Positions 16,144 to 25,072 of a stretch of 41,877 nt of DNA are shown here, in pieces. Made by a program: the position numbers and the translations under genes. The notes under the pieces are model-generated. The model did no database searches and was not told the DNA's origin. It saw only the letters and a list, made by a program, of their open reading frames with translations. Numbering within the stretch: the first letter of the stretch is position 1; every line of letters begins with the position of its first letter. Where the stretch lies: NCBI GenBank assembly GCA_015064855.1, contig SVRK01000016.1:1-41877 (forward strand). The letters are read 5' to 3'. Source of the stretch: Oscillospiraceae bacterium. GTDB lineage: Bacteria; Bacillota; Clostridia; Oscillospirales; CAG-272.

Positions 16144-16172
16144 AAAAAGCACCGCAATTGCGGTGCTTTTCT
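16144..16172. terminator. Bidirectional terminator
   Basis: AAAAGCACCGC (16145-16155), loop AATT, GCGGTGCTTTT (16160-16170). It serves both the SLH gene and the convergent heparinase-like gene, whose stop codon is at 16171-16173. Confidence 0.9.
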
Positions 16173-17847
16173 ATTTTACTTTAAATTCAATTTCAAATTC
16201 ATTTCTACCCTTTGGCAAAATATAATCAATCAAATATACGTCGTGAGGTCTATTGCCCACATGCGCTTTGACTCCTTTAACGGTCACCGTTGGTAAAGTT
16301 TTACATTTAGGTGACAGGTATACGTCATCAATAATCAATTCACCGTCAACAAACTTAGGTTCTATAAGTGATACAAAGCGTTCGGTTATTTCCGTTTCCT
16401 TTGTAAGCTCAAATTTATCGTTTAAAACGATTTTATCGTCGTAAAATACAAATGAACGCTCTGCTTTTTGCAAATAGTCGACCCCGTATCCATTTTTTAT
16501 GTCCATATATGCGCGAGAATTAGTTTCATCATAATAAATATTCACATCATTTCTTCGACAACCATCTTGTGGTATACCATCAAAAATCGGTAGGTTGTGT
16601 GACCATGCGCTCGGATGGAAAAACGTATATCTTTTATCTCCGTGATAGCCGTCCTCGTAAGGTCCTGCTCCTATATCACAAATTATTTGCTTATCACCTC
16701 TTGCGATAATGAAGGTGCCAACGTCAATATGATTGTGGCTTTCGCCATTGTTGCCGCCTTTTGCCCCAAAGCCAAAGCTCTTTGTCCTTTTGAAAAAGTA
16801 TGAAGAATTTTCATAGGTATACGTAACGTTATTTGACATTGTGTCGGTATAATTGTCTTCGTTATAGTATAAAACTGCGCGTAAAAGGAACGGAAAATGA
16901 GTATTCTCCTTTGCAATAACCGCGAGCTCCTTAGGTAATCTTTCGATTTCGTCACCATAAATATAGCGTAACATTGACGGAAGACCTATGGCATAGTTTT
17001 GTGTAACGCTACAATCACCAAATGTCACCAAAACATCTTTTGATAAGAAGGTTTTTTGTAAAAACTTAGCAATTTCCTTCACCTTTGGTCTTGCAAACCA
17101 ATCAATCTTGCCGTTTGTCAATTCCTTTTCAAGCAAAGCGTAGGCGGTGAAAAAGCCAAATCCAAAGCCCCAATAGCCAACGCCCTCGACACACATTCCG
17201 TCGTCTTTATAGCTATTTAAATATGATTCCATAGCGCTATGTAGTCTTTCTTGATTTTGAAAGAAAAGCTCCGTATCCTCGTACATTAGTAAAGAACCGA
17301 CAGCGCCTGCACAAACTGCGGTCCAGTTATTGTCGTGCTTTTCCCAAAAAAATTCACGGGTAAGATATGGCTCAATAGTTCTTCGTCTTAATTCATACGT
17401 TATTCTATCCGTCAAAAGCTTTGGAAATCTATCTTTAAAAAGATACTTAATCTCAGCAAGAGAAAAGGCAATTGAGCACGCGAAAATATCAAGCAATCCA
17501 TAATCGAAATCTTTTGGTGTTCTGCCATAAAAATACTCCGTGTAGTGACCGAGAGGCGCCCACGTATATTCGTTTAGATATGCCCAAATGCTATCAACTA
17601 AATTATCATAATATTCTTTATTATCGGGATAGATAAGCGACAAAAGCGCTGATGATTGAAGGTGGTCGAACTGCAAGCGCCATAACCCTTTATCATCATT
17701 TTCTAATATTTCCTTTGCTGAGTGCGGTCTTGGTGACACCTTGAACGCCTCATTATATATGTCGATTATTTCTTTTCTATGTTGGGAAAATGTTTCACTT
17801 GTACGTACATTGTCCCAAAAGCTTTTTTCTCTTGCAAAATCAATCAT
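16171..17847 (-). CDS. Heparinase II/III-like polysaccharide lyase family protein, no signal peptide
   Basis: 558 residues. The first ~330 are helix-rich, like the (alpha/alpha) toroid of heparinase II/III and related lyases (HDNNWTAVCAGAVGSLLM at 171-188, EGVGYWGFGFGFFTAY at 221-236). From about 340 a beta-sandwich carries the family hallmark NNGESHNHIDVGTFII (366-381; H371 and H373 candidates) and FFHPSAWSHNLPIFDG. No signal peptide is present, so it should act on imported uronate-containing oligosaccharides or another anionic substrate in the cytoplasm. No transporter or sugar genes adjoin. It follows rqcH by 36 nt on the same strand; its ribosome site (GGGGG) is atypical. Substrate unknown. 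Confidence 0.8.
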   Translation of the reverse strand: MIDFAREKSFWDNVRTSETFSQHRKEIIDIYNEAFKVSPRPHSAKEILENDDKGLWRLQFDHLQSSALLSLIYPDNKEYYDNLVDSIWAYLNEYTWAPLGHYTEYFYGRTPKDFDYGLLDIFACSIAFSLAEIKYLFKDRFPKLLTDRITYELRRRTIEPYLTREFFWEKHDNNWTAVCAGAVGSLLMYEDTELFFQNQERLHSAMESYLNSYKDDGMCVEGVGYWGFGFGFFTAYALLEKELTNGKIDWFARPKVKEIAKFLQKTFLSKDVLVTFGDCSVTQNYAIGLPSMLRYIYGDEIERLPKELAVIAKENTHFPFLLRAVLYYNEDNYTDTMSNNVTYTYENSSYFFKRTKSFGFGAKGGNNGESHNHIDVGTFIIARGDKQIICDIGAGPYEDGYHGDKRYTFFHPSAWSHNLPIFDGIPQDGCRRNDVNIYYDETNSRAYMDIKNGYGVDYLQKAERSFVFYDDKIVLNDKFELTKETEITERFVSLIEPKFVDGELIIDDVYLSPKCKTLPTVTVKGVKAHVGNRPHDVYLIDYILPKGRNEFEIEFKVK

Positions 17848-17883
17848 TTTATAAATTCCCCCATAGAGTGTCTATTTTTTGAA

Positions 17884-19632
17884 TTATTTTATCTGCATTT
17901 CCCTTATTCTTTTTTCATTCGGAGTAACTACTGCGCTCCAATTTACGTGATAAATAACAAAGCCCGGTTTTGATCCTGCAGGTTTTTTTACATGCTTTGC
18001 CAAGGTGTAATCTACCTCTATATTGTTCCCCTCGCCCTTTGAATAGAAGGCTGCAATTTCAGCACTTTCTGTAAAGTCCTTTTCGCTTGGTTCCTCTCCT
18101 TTGCATTTCATCAAAACGTGAGAGCCGGGTAGGTTTTTGACGTGAAACCACCAGTCCGTTTTTTCAGCGAGCTTTGTGGTTATATAGTCGTTTTGAGTGT
18201 TGTTTTTACCGCAATAAACCGTGTATCCACCACTTGTAATAAATTTCAGTGGTTTAGGTGCTTGCGTTTTTTGAACACTATAGTTCTTCATTCGTGAAGC
18301 GTATCCGCTTTGGTAAAGCTCGTTCCTTATTTGGCTAAGGTCTGTTTCTCCCTCGGCCTTAGATAATGCATCAAAGACGGTATGAATGTATTCAAGCTCT
18401 TCTCTTGCAAGTCCAATTTGCTTTGAAAGCTCTATTTTAGCCTTTTTCATCTTTGCATACCTTTTATAGTATCTTTGTGCATTTTGCTGTGGCGAAATTT
18501 TTGAATCTATCGGTATATTCACAAGTGGCATATTTTCATCATAATAGTTCACGACCTGAACAAAATCTCTGCCACTTTTAATTGAATATAAATTTGCTGT
18601 TATTAAATCAGCCATTTGTCGGTATTCATCCGCCTTTTCACATTCGCCTATTTCTTCTGTTTGAATCGCGATTTTCTTCACTATTCGATTTTCGGCATTT
18701 GTCAAAAGTTTGAATATATCGGCTGATTTTTGACGAATTCTTTCATCTGTTCCTTTTTTGGAATAATAGGCATCAATCAACGCGGAAAAGCTTTCATACT
18801 CCTCTGCACTGCATTGATTGCCATAATGGTTTAGTGGAATATACGAAAACTCTCTTGGCGTACCATCTGCATCGAGCGTAAGATATGGCTTTGCCTTAAA
18901 CTCTTTAATATTTGATATAATTTTCAAAAAAACTCGATAGAGTGTTTGTTTTTCAACGTCAAGGAGTAGCGAATCTATGTCGTTCGTCAAAGAAAAAACA
19001 ATTTCTCTCGCCGTTGAAGATGCTATTCCCTGAAAATATGAAGTAATAAACTTCTCCGCCTTCATTTGAGCTGAGGCGTTATCATATATGTTAAAAAACT
19101 CTTTTTCGGTTACAGTTAGAGGATTAAGCTTATCCTGCTTTGGTGGCAGCTCGTATTTCATACCAACAAGAAGCTGTCTTTGAAGACTAATGGAAAAATC
19201 TATTGGCTTTAAAAGCGCAATGATTTTTTTATTTTGATCTGCCAAAATAATGTTGGAGTATTTACCCATAATTTCAGAAATCAGGTATTTAGGTGCTTTA
19301 AAGCCCATTTCATCATAGGCTTCAAACTCAATAACAGCTACTCTTTCATACTCCATTGTATAAGCTGATGTTAGCTTGGCGCCATTTAAATGCTTTCTTA
19401 AAAGCATACAGAGATTAGGCGCTTTGGGCGGATTTTCACTTGTTGTTTCCGTTAGATTGATTCTTGGATAATTAGAACCTGCATTTATTAAAATTTTTGT
19501 TTTTTTAGTCGCTGAATGCAAAGCGATGATGATTTCATCGTTTGATGGTTGATGTATTTTTTCTATTCTTGATTCTTTAAGCGTATCTATTTCGTGCATA
19601 ACGCATCTTAAAATTCCCGCATCAAAAGCCAT
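17884..19632 (-). CDS. rqcH: Rqc2/RqcH homologue (NFACT family)
   Basis: Ribosome quality-control factor that binds split 50S subunits with stalled peptidyl-tRNA and directs C-terminal alanine tailing; older annotations call it fibronectin-binding protein. 582 residues. NFACT-N starts MAFDAGILRCVMHEIDTL and includes INLTETTSENPPKAPNLCMLLRKHL. HhH and coiled-coil segments follow in the middle (about 220-450, with KRYAKMKKAKIELSKQIG). The C-terminal NFACT-R domain has DYITTKLAEKTDWWFHVKNL and PGSHVLMK. Start at ATG 19632 behind GGAGG; the longer frame adds 11 residues before the family N-terminus. It has its own promoter, divergent from lon. Confidence 0.94.
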   Translation of the reverse strand: MAFDAGILRCVMHEIDTLKESRIEKIHQPSNDEIIIALHSATKKTKILINAGSNYPRINLTETTSENPPKAPNLCMLLRKHLNGAKLTSAYTMEYERVAVIEFEAYDEMGFKAPKYLISEIMGKYSNIILADQNKKIIALLKPIDFSISLQRQLLVGMKYELPPKQDKLNPLTVTEKEFFNIYDNASAQMKAEKFITSYFQGIASSTAREIVFSLTNDIDSLLLDVEKQTLYRVFLKIISNIKEFKAKPYLTLDADGTPREFSYIPLNHYGNQCSAEEYESFSALIDAYYSKKGTDERIRQKSADIFKLLTNAENRIVKKIAIQTEEIGECEKADEYRQMADLITANLYSIKSGRDFVQVVNYYDENMPLVNIPIDSKISPQQNAQRYYKRYAKMKKAKIELSKQIGLAREELEYIHTVFDALSKAEGETDLSQIRNELYQSGYASRMKNYSVQKTQAPKPLKFITSGGYTVYCGKNNTQNDYITTKLAEKTDWWFHVKNLPGSHVLMKCKGEEPSEKDFTESAEIAAFYSKGEGNNIEVDYTLAKHVKKPAGSKPGFVIYHVNWSAVVTPNEKRIREMQIK

Positions 19633-19676
19633 TAAAGCATCCTCCATTATCACTTGGCATAGCAATTTATATAAAT

Positions 19677-19705
19677 ATTTTACTATGAATTGACCTTAAA
19701 GTCAA
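19677..19705 (-). promoter_or_regulatory. Promoter of rqcH
   Basis: On the minus strand TTGACT (19700-19705), 17 bp, TAAAAT (19677-19682). The -35 lies within a near-palindrome TTGACCTTAAAGTCAA (19690-19705). Confidence 0.65.
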
Positions 19706-19734
19706 ATAAATTTTTTATAATATTAAAATAAATG

Positions 19735-19763
19735 TGGAAATTCTAAAATTTTTGTGCTATAAT
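19735..19763 (+). promoter_or_regulatory. Extended -10 promoter of lon
   Basis: TGGAAA (19735-19740), 17 bp, TATAAT (19758-19763) preceded by TGC (19755-19757). Perfect -10 with an extended TG compensates a weak -35. Confidence 0.7.
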
Positions 19764-19805
19764 CTAGGATAGCGATTTATTATTATATTTTTGAAAGGAC
19801 ACAAA

Positions 19806-22202
19806 ATGGCAATTACACACACAGAAAAATGCGAAAACTATACTCTACCATTAGTGCCTCTTACGGGCTCAGTTTTTGCTTTCCCTAATATTACTGTTAC
19901 AGTCGATATATCAAATCCAATTTTAAGAAGCGCTGTTGAGCACGCGCAAAAAACGAACTCCCCGGTTTATTTGGCAACACAAAAGAATCCATTTGCTGAC
20001 AAGCCGGAGCCACGCTCACTTTTCGAGATTGGCTCAATAGCAAAAATCAAACAAATCTCCAAACGCGGTGGAAACGTTATTCTTGCAGCCTTCGAAGGAA
20101 TTTGCAGAGCCGAGCACATAAACATTTTTATGGCAGGCGGTTTTTTCAGTGCAGATGTTTTAGTTAAAACCTACGAATACGAAGGCGAGAGCGAAACTAA
20201 AACAAAGGCGCTCTTGCGCACTCTTCAAGGCAAGGCAAAGCAGGCAATTTCGCTCTTCTCCTCGCCTTCAAAGGATCTTATGATGCAATTTGAGATTCTT
20301 GACAGTGTAGACTTTTTATCCGACCTTTGCGGTGCTTTAATTTTGTCAGACCCAGAGCACAAATATGCTATTTTGCATGAGTATGATAAATACAAAAGAG
20401 CCGAGCTTGCAATATCTCTTATGGATAAAGAAATTAAGGTTATCAAGCTAGAAGCTCAAATTAAGAAAAAAACAAGCGCAAAAATCGAAGAAAATCAAAA
20501 GGAATATTTTTTGCGTGAGCAGCTGAAATTAATTCAAAGCGAGCTTGGAAACGACATTCAAAGTGAAAGCGAAGAGCTTTATGACGCAATTATGTCAAAG
20601 CACTTCCCAAAAGATGTCGAGGATAAGCTTTTAAAGGAGCTTGTAAAATTCAATAAATCCCCATTTGGCTCACCTGAATCTGCTGTTTTACGCACTTATA
20701 TCGAAACATGTCTTGAAATCCCCTTCGGTAAATATTCCAGCGATGAAACAAGCACGAAAAATGCAGAAAAAATACTTGAGCGCGACCATTACGGTCTAAA
20801 AAAAGTAAAAGAGCGCATTTTGGAGTTTATTGCTGTAAAGGAATTAAATCCCGACATTAAAAATCAAATTATTTGTCTTGTTGGCCCTCCGGGTGTTGGT
20901 AAGACATCTCTCTGCTCGTCTATTGCAAAGGCATTGAAGCGCAAATACGTACGCGTTTCACTTGGCGGCATTCGTGACGAGGCCGAAATTAGAGGTCATA
21001 GAAAAACCTACGTAGGCGCTATGCCGGGTAGAATTATTAACGCACTAATCGAAGCAAAAACATCAAATCCATTAATGGTTCTTGACGAAATTGACAAAAT
21101 GACGTCAGATATGCGTGGCGATCCTGCATCCGCTATGCTCGAGGTTCTTGACAGCGAACAAAATAAGGCATTTCGTGACCATTTTGTTGAAATGAGTGTA
21201 GATTTATCACAATGCATGTTTATTGCAACCGCAAACACTATTGATTCTATACCAACTCCGCTTATTGACAGAATGGAAATCATCGAGCTTTCGTCCTATA
21301 CAAGAACCGAAAAATTCCATATTGCAAAGAACCATTTAATACCAAAGCAATTAAAGCGTCACGGAATGAACAAGCGTACACTTAAAATCAGTGATGAGGC
21401 TCTTTACAGAATTATAGACTCATATACAGCCGAGGCCGGTGTTCGTAATCTTGAAAGGGAGATCGCATCCCTTTGTAGGAAAGCTTCTAAAAACATTGTT
21501 GACAAAGATTCGAAAACTATTTCCGTTAACGAGAATAATCTTTCAAGCTTCCTTGGAACCTATAAATTTGAGCCAGAGAAGATTGACGAGGAAAATCAAG
21601 TTGGTGTTGTAAACGGTATGGCATATACCTCCGTTGGCGGTGACCTACTAAAGATTGAAGCTTCTATTATGAAGGGAACGGGCAAGCTTCAGCTAACGGG
21701 TAAGCTTGGCGAGGTTATGAAGGAATCTTGCGAAATTGCAGTTAGCTTCATTCGTGAAAATGCTGAAAGACTTGGTATAGATCCTGATTTTTATAAAAAT
21801 TATGACATTCACATCCACGTACCTGAAGGTGCTGTCCCAAAGGACGGACCTAGCGCGGGAATTACAATCACCACAGCTCTAGTGAGCATTTTGACAGGTC
21901 GCGCAGTTAAGCGCAACATCGCAATGACGGGTGAAATAACCTTGCGTGGTAAGGTGTTACCAATTGGCGGTCTTAAAGAAAAAACTCTTTCCGCTTATGC
22001 CGGTGGGGTTACTGAAATTATCATTCCTAAAAAGAATGAAAAGGATATTCCCGACCTTGACCAAGAGGTTATATCAAATGTAAAATTCCACGCTGTATCT
22101 AGCATATTTGAGGTTTTGGACATTGCTCTTTGCGATGGTGAATTTATAGCTATATTACGACACGTAGAGGAGCTTGCAAAAAATGAAAGTAAATGTAAAT
22201 AA
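19806..22202 (+). CDS. lon: ATP-dependent protease Lon (LonA)
   Basis: Hexameric AAA+ serine protease that degrades damaged and regulatory proteins. 798 residues. The N-terminal Lon substrate-binding domain (LPLVPLTGSVFAFPN onward) is followed by a coiled coil with REQLKLIQSELG, the AAA+ module with Walker A GPPGVGKT (360-367) and Walker B LMVLDEIDKM, and the protease domain with catalytic S683 in PKDGPSAG and K726 in GGLKEK. Start ATG 19806 (MAITHTEKC) lies seven bases after AAAGGA; the upstream in-frame TTG overlaps that site. It overlaps engB by 20 nt, the common lon-engB pairing. Confidence 0.97.
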   Translation: MAITHTEKCENYTLPLVPLTGSVFAFPNITVTVDISNPILRSAVEHAQKTNSPVYLATQKNPFADKPEPRSLFEIGSIAKIKQISKRGGNVILAAFEGICRAEHINIFMAGGFFSADVLVKTYEYEGESETKTKALLRTLQGKAKQAISLFSSPSKDLMMQFEILDSVDFLSDLCGALILSDPEHKYAILHEYDKYKRAELAISLMDKEIKVIKLEAQIKKKTSAKIEENQKEYFLREQLKLIQSELGNDIQSESEELYDAIMSKHFPKDVEDKLLKELVKFNKSPFGSPESAVLRTYIETCLEIPFGKYSSDETSTKNAEKILERDHYGLKKVKERILEFIAVKELNPDIKNQIICLVGPPGVGKTSLCSSIAKALKRKYVRVSLGGIRDEAEIRGHRKTYVGAMPGRIINALIEAKTSNPLMVLDEIDKMTSDMRGDPASAMLEVLDSEQNKAFRDHFVEMSVDLSQCMFIATANTIDSIPTPLIDRMEIIELSSYTRTEKFHIAKNHLIPKQLKRHGMNKRTLKISDEALYRIIDSYTAEAGVRNLEREIASLCRKASKNIVDKDSKTISVNENNLSSFLGTYKFEPEKIDEENQVGVVNGMAYTSVGGDLLKIEASIMKGTGKLQLTGKLGEVMKESCEIAVSFIRENAERLGIDPDFYKNYDIHIHVPEGAVPKDGPSAGITITTALVSILTGRAVKRNIAMTGEITLRGKVLPIGGLKEKTLSAYAGGVTEIIIPKKNEKDIPDLDQEVISNVKFHAVSSIFEVLDIALCDGEFIAILRHVEELAKNESKCK

Positions 22203-22782
22203 CGTATCCTTAAAAATTAGTGCAGGCTTACCATCGCAATTCGTGCGCTCACCCATGCCTCAAATCGCATTTTCAGGCAGAAGTAACGTTGGTAAAAGCT
22301 CACTTATAAACACACTTTTAAATAGAAAATCTATGGCAAGAGTTTCATCTGCTCCTGGCAAAACCATTACCGTTAACTTCTACGACGTTGACAAAAAGCT
22401 ATTTTTGGTTGACTTGCCAGGTTATGGCTACGCCAAGCGTACTCTTGAGGACAAGAAAAAATGGTCGCTTTTGGTTGATGGATATTTTACTAACAACCCC
22501 AATATAGACCTTTTAAGGCTTGTTGTTCAGCTTGTTGATTCACGACATGGCTTAACAGATGACGACAGAAATATGGTGGAATTTTTAAACGAAACGGGCA
22601 TACCATACGTTATTGTCGCAACTAAAACAGACAAACTAAATAAAGCAGAGCGCGAAAAGGCTGTAAAGATGCTCGTTAGCGAGCCAACACTCGCTCCTGG
22701 CACACAAATCATTTTATTCTCCTCAGAGTCAAGGGAAGGAAAAAATGACGTTTGGGAAACCATATTAAAATACGCAGAATAA
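22183..22782 (+). CDS. engB: Ribosome biogenesis GTPase YihA/YsxC (EngB)
   Basis: GTPase needed for late 50S subunit assembly. 199 residues. G1 GRSNVGKSS, G2/switch region around SAPGKTITVNFY, G3 DLPGYGYA, G4 TKTD and the G5-like SSES are all present. The N-terminal VSLKISAGLPSQFVRSPMPQIAFSGRSNV is typical. Start at ATG 22183; an in-frame TTG at 22174 lies almost on top of the AGAGGAG ribosome site, so it is unlikely. It begins inside the end of lon, so the two are probably translationally coupled. Confidence 0.96.
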   Translation: MKVNVNNVSLKISAGLPSQFVRSPMPQIAFSGRSNVGKSSLINTLLNRKSMARVSSAPGKTITVNFYDVDKKLFLVDLPGYGYAKRTLEDKKKWSLLVDGYFTNNPNIDLLRLVVQLVDSRHGLTDDDRNMVEFLNETGIPYVIVATKTDKLNKAEREKAVKMLVSEPTLAPGTQIILFSSESREGKNDVWETILKYAE

Positions 22783-22820
22783 AATTAGTTTGATTTAATC
22801 AAAAAACGGAAAGGAGAATT

Positions 22821-23531
22821 ATGCCGGAAGCTGTATTATTCGTTTTAAATGAACTTATTGACCTACTGTTAAGACTACCTATCGTTATAATTGCGCTTGT
22901 AGTTCACGAATGCGCGCACGGATTTATTGCATATAAGCTTGGTGATCCAACAGCAAAATATTTAGGACGATTAACATTAAATCCCATAAAGCATCTTGAC
23001 CCTATTGGCGCTTTATGCATGCTTCTCTTCCGCTTTGGTTGGGCGAAGCCTGTGCCAATAAATCCTATGTATTTTAAAAATCCCAAGGTTGGTATGGCTC
23101 TCTCCTCTCTTGCGGGTCCCACTTCAAACATTATTCTCTCTTTCATCGGCACGTTTTTCTACGTATTATCCGTAAAATTGGGAAATTTAATAATAGTAAC
23201 CACAGCTAACACGGGACTTTATACGCCTTTATCTTATCTATATCAGTTTTTTGCTATGTTTGCTATACTGAATATGTCATTGGCTATATTCAATTTAATT
23301 CCATTACCGCCACTTGATGGTTCGCGAATTATATCGATATTCCTGCCACAAAGAGCATACTTCAGAATAATGAGATACGAAAGATACATCGGCATTGGCT
23401 TTATGGTGCTTTTACTTGTAGATTCATATTTTCTCGGTGGATATATTACCGGTGCTCTTTCATTCATAGTTAATTTTGTTATTAACGACTTATTCGTACC
23501 ACTATTTGATTTAATTCTATTCTTTATTTGA
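22821..23531 (+). CDS. Site-2 protease family (M50) membrane metalloprotease
   Basis: 236-residue intramembrane zinc protease of the YwhC/SpoIVFB-like minimal M50 group. HECAH (29-33) in the first core helix supplies two His ligands and the catalytic Glu. NLIPLPPLDGSRI in a later helix supplies the third ligand, an Asp. About five or six membrane segments are visible (for example 15-35, 90-117, 140-160, 195-213). No PDZ domain. Substrate unknown. Its position just before scpA-scpB is a frequent clostridial arrangement. SD AAAGGAG is followed by ATG 22821. Confidence 0.92.
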   Translation: MPEAVLFVLNELIDLLLRLPIVIIALVVHECAHGFIAYKLGDPTAKYLGRLTLNPIKHLDPIGALCMLLFRFGWAKPVPINPMYFKNPKVGMALSSLAGPTSNIILSFIGTFFYVLSVKLGNLIIVTTANTGLYTPLSYLYQFFAMFAILNMSLAIFNLIPLPPLDGSRIISIFLPQRAYFRIMRYERYIGIGFMVLLLVDSYFLGGYITGALSFIVNFVINDLFVPLFDLILFFI

Positions 23532-23539
23532 GGACTTAC

Positions 23540-24322
23540 ATGGAACAAATTATTTATAAAATGGAGCTGTTTGAGGGACCACTCGACTTGCTCTTAAATC
23601 TCATTTCAAAAAATAAAATGAGCATTGAGGATATTAAAATATCCGTAATTTGCGACCAATATATGGACTATATCAAAACTATGCAATCGCTTGACATTGA
23701 GCTTTCGTCTGAGTTTATCGTTATGGCTTCACAGCTTATGCTTATCAAAAGCAGAACACTATTACCAAGACAACAGGATGATGACGAGGAAGACCCGGCT
23801 GAAGAGCTTGCACGCGCACTTTTAGAGTATAAACGTGCAAAGGAAGCCTCTGCTCAATTAAGCGGTATGTATTCTCAGTACAGTGGCAGATTTGAAAAGG
23901 ATACTGATGAAATCCCGCCGGACCGCTCATATGTTGCCGAGCATAGTGTTAATTTACTTTCCTCTGCTCTTTTAAGAATAATGAGCACAATTGAGGTAAG
24001 TGACGAGGTTGCCTCTGAAAAAATAAAACCGCTTATCAGCACAAAAACCGTTTCCGTCGGTGAAAAGGTTTTTGCAGTTTTAAGAATTTTAGTAGTTGGC
24101 GGCGGTCACGTTAACGTCATTGATTGCTTTGAGGGCGTCAGAACCAAGCATGAGGCGGTTGCGACGTTTATGGCTATTCTTGAAATGCTCCGTGCAGGCA
24201 GAATTACACTTGATGAAGAAATCATTTGTGACGGTGACGGAGTAATTAATCTTGAAAACAATGTATATATCAATCTATTTACAGGCAAAATAAGACAAGC
24301 AAGTGAGGATAACAATGGATAA
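23540..24322 (+). CDS. scpA: Segregation and condensation protein A
   Basis: Kleisin subunit of the SMC-ScpAB complex that loads at and organises the chromosome. 260 residues. The N-terminus YKMELFEGPLDLLLNLISKN is the SMC-neck-binding helix of the family. The middle is acidic (QDDDEEDPAEELARALLEYKR) and the C-terminal winged helix ends in LYINLFTGKIR-like sequence (NNVYINLFTGKIRQ). Start at ATG 23540 with GAGG seven bases upstream. It overlaps scpB by 8 nt. Confidence 0.95.
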   Translation: MEQIIYKMELFEGPLDLLLNLISKNKMSIEDIKISVICDQYMDYIKTMQSLDIELSSEFIVMASQLMLIKSRTLLPRQQDDDEEDPAEELARALLEYKRAKEASAQLSGMYSQYSGRFEKDTDEIPPDRSYVAEHSVNLLSSALLRIMSTIEVSDEVASEKIKPLISTKTVSVGEKVFAVLRILVVGGGHVNVIDCFEGVRTKHEAVATFMAILEMLRAGRITLDEEIICDGDGVINLENNVYINLFTGKIRQASEDNNG

Positions 24323-24989
24323 GGATCTTCTCAAACTAGAAAGCAAGGATATTGAAAGCGCAATAGAAGCTATTTTATTTGCCGCCGGACATCCCGTATC
24401 ATATGCAACATTAGGTGAAACGCTTGACCTATTTGAATCGCAGGTTAAGAAAAAGATTGCCGCTTTTGCTGAAAAATATAATGCGGACAAATCAAGAGGT
24501 ATTATGCTTTTGGTTTTCAACGATTCGTGTCAGCTTTGTACAAAGGAGCAATATATTCCTTTTATCAAGGAAGCACTTGGCATAAGGAAGGGCGGAAATC
24601 TATCTGCTTCCTCTCTTGAGGTTTTGGCTATCATCGCTTATAATGAGCCTGTAACGCGCGCTTTTATTGATACTGTTAGAAAGGTTGACAGCGCATACGT
24701 CGTTAACTCCCTTTGCGAAAAGAACCTTATAGAGGCTTGTGGACGACTTGACGTTCCGGGAAGACCAAACCTATATAGAACAACTCCCACATTTTTAAGA
24801 TGCTTTGGAATTGAGTCGCTTGATCAGTTACCTTACGTTGATTTACCTCGTGCCCCATCCGAGGGTGAAATTATTCCTTTGGATATTGAAATTCCGGAAG
24901 CAGAATCTCCAAATAAGGAAATAATTGACGAATTAATTGATGAAAGCAAGGCAATTGATAAAATGGCTGAACAGCTTTCACTTGAATAA
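24315..24989 (+). CDS. scpB: Segregation and condensation protein B
   Basis: Partner of ScpA; two copies bind the kleisin in the SMC complex. 224 residues with the tandem winged-helix pattern: KDIESAIEAILFAAGHPVSY, then CTKEQYIPFIKEALG, LSASSLEVLAIIAYNEPVTR, and GRPNLYRTTPTFLRCFGIES. An acidic tail follows. Start at ATG 24315 behind GAGG; the GTG upstream is part of that site. It ends 83 nt before DUF2953, and that gap holds a 9-bp hairpin (25005-25052). Confidence 0.95.
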   Translation: MDKDLLKLESKDIESAIEAILFAAGHPVSYATLGETLDLFESQVKKKIAAFAEKYNADKSRGIMLLVFNDSCQLCTKEQYIPFIKEALGIRKGGNLSASSLEVLAIIAYNEPVTRAFIDTVRKVDSAYVVNSLCEKNLIEACGRLDVPGRPNLYRTTPTFLRCFGIESLDQLPYVDLPRAPSEGEIIPLDIEIPEAESPNKEIIDELIDESKAIDKMAEQLSLE

Positions 24990-25004
24990 TCTCCTTTTAT
25001 ACAT

Positions 25005-25052
25005 ATAGAGCAACAAATAAAAACTCACACTGGGTCGGCAATTTTGCTCTAT
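25005..25052 (+). other. Intergenic hairpin between scpB and DUF2953
   Basis: ATAGAGCAA (25005-25013) pairs perfectly with TTGCTCTAT (25044-25052) around a 30-nt loop. No T-tract follows, so it is not an ordinary terminator. It ends 9 nt before the Shine-Dalgarno AGGAGAG of the next gene. Confidence 0.45.
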
Positions 25053-25072
25053 TGATATTACAGGAGAGAAAA

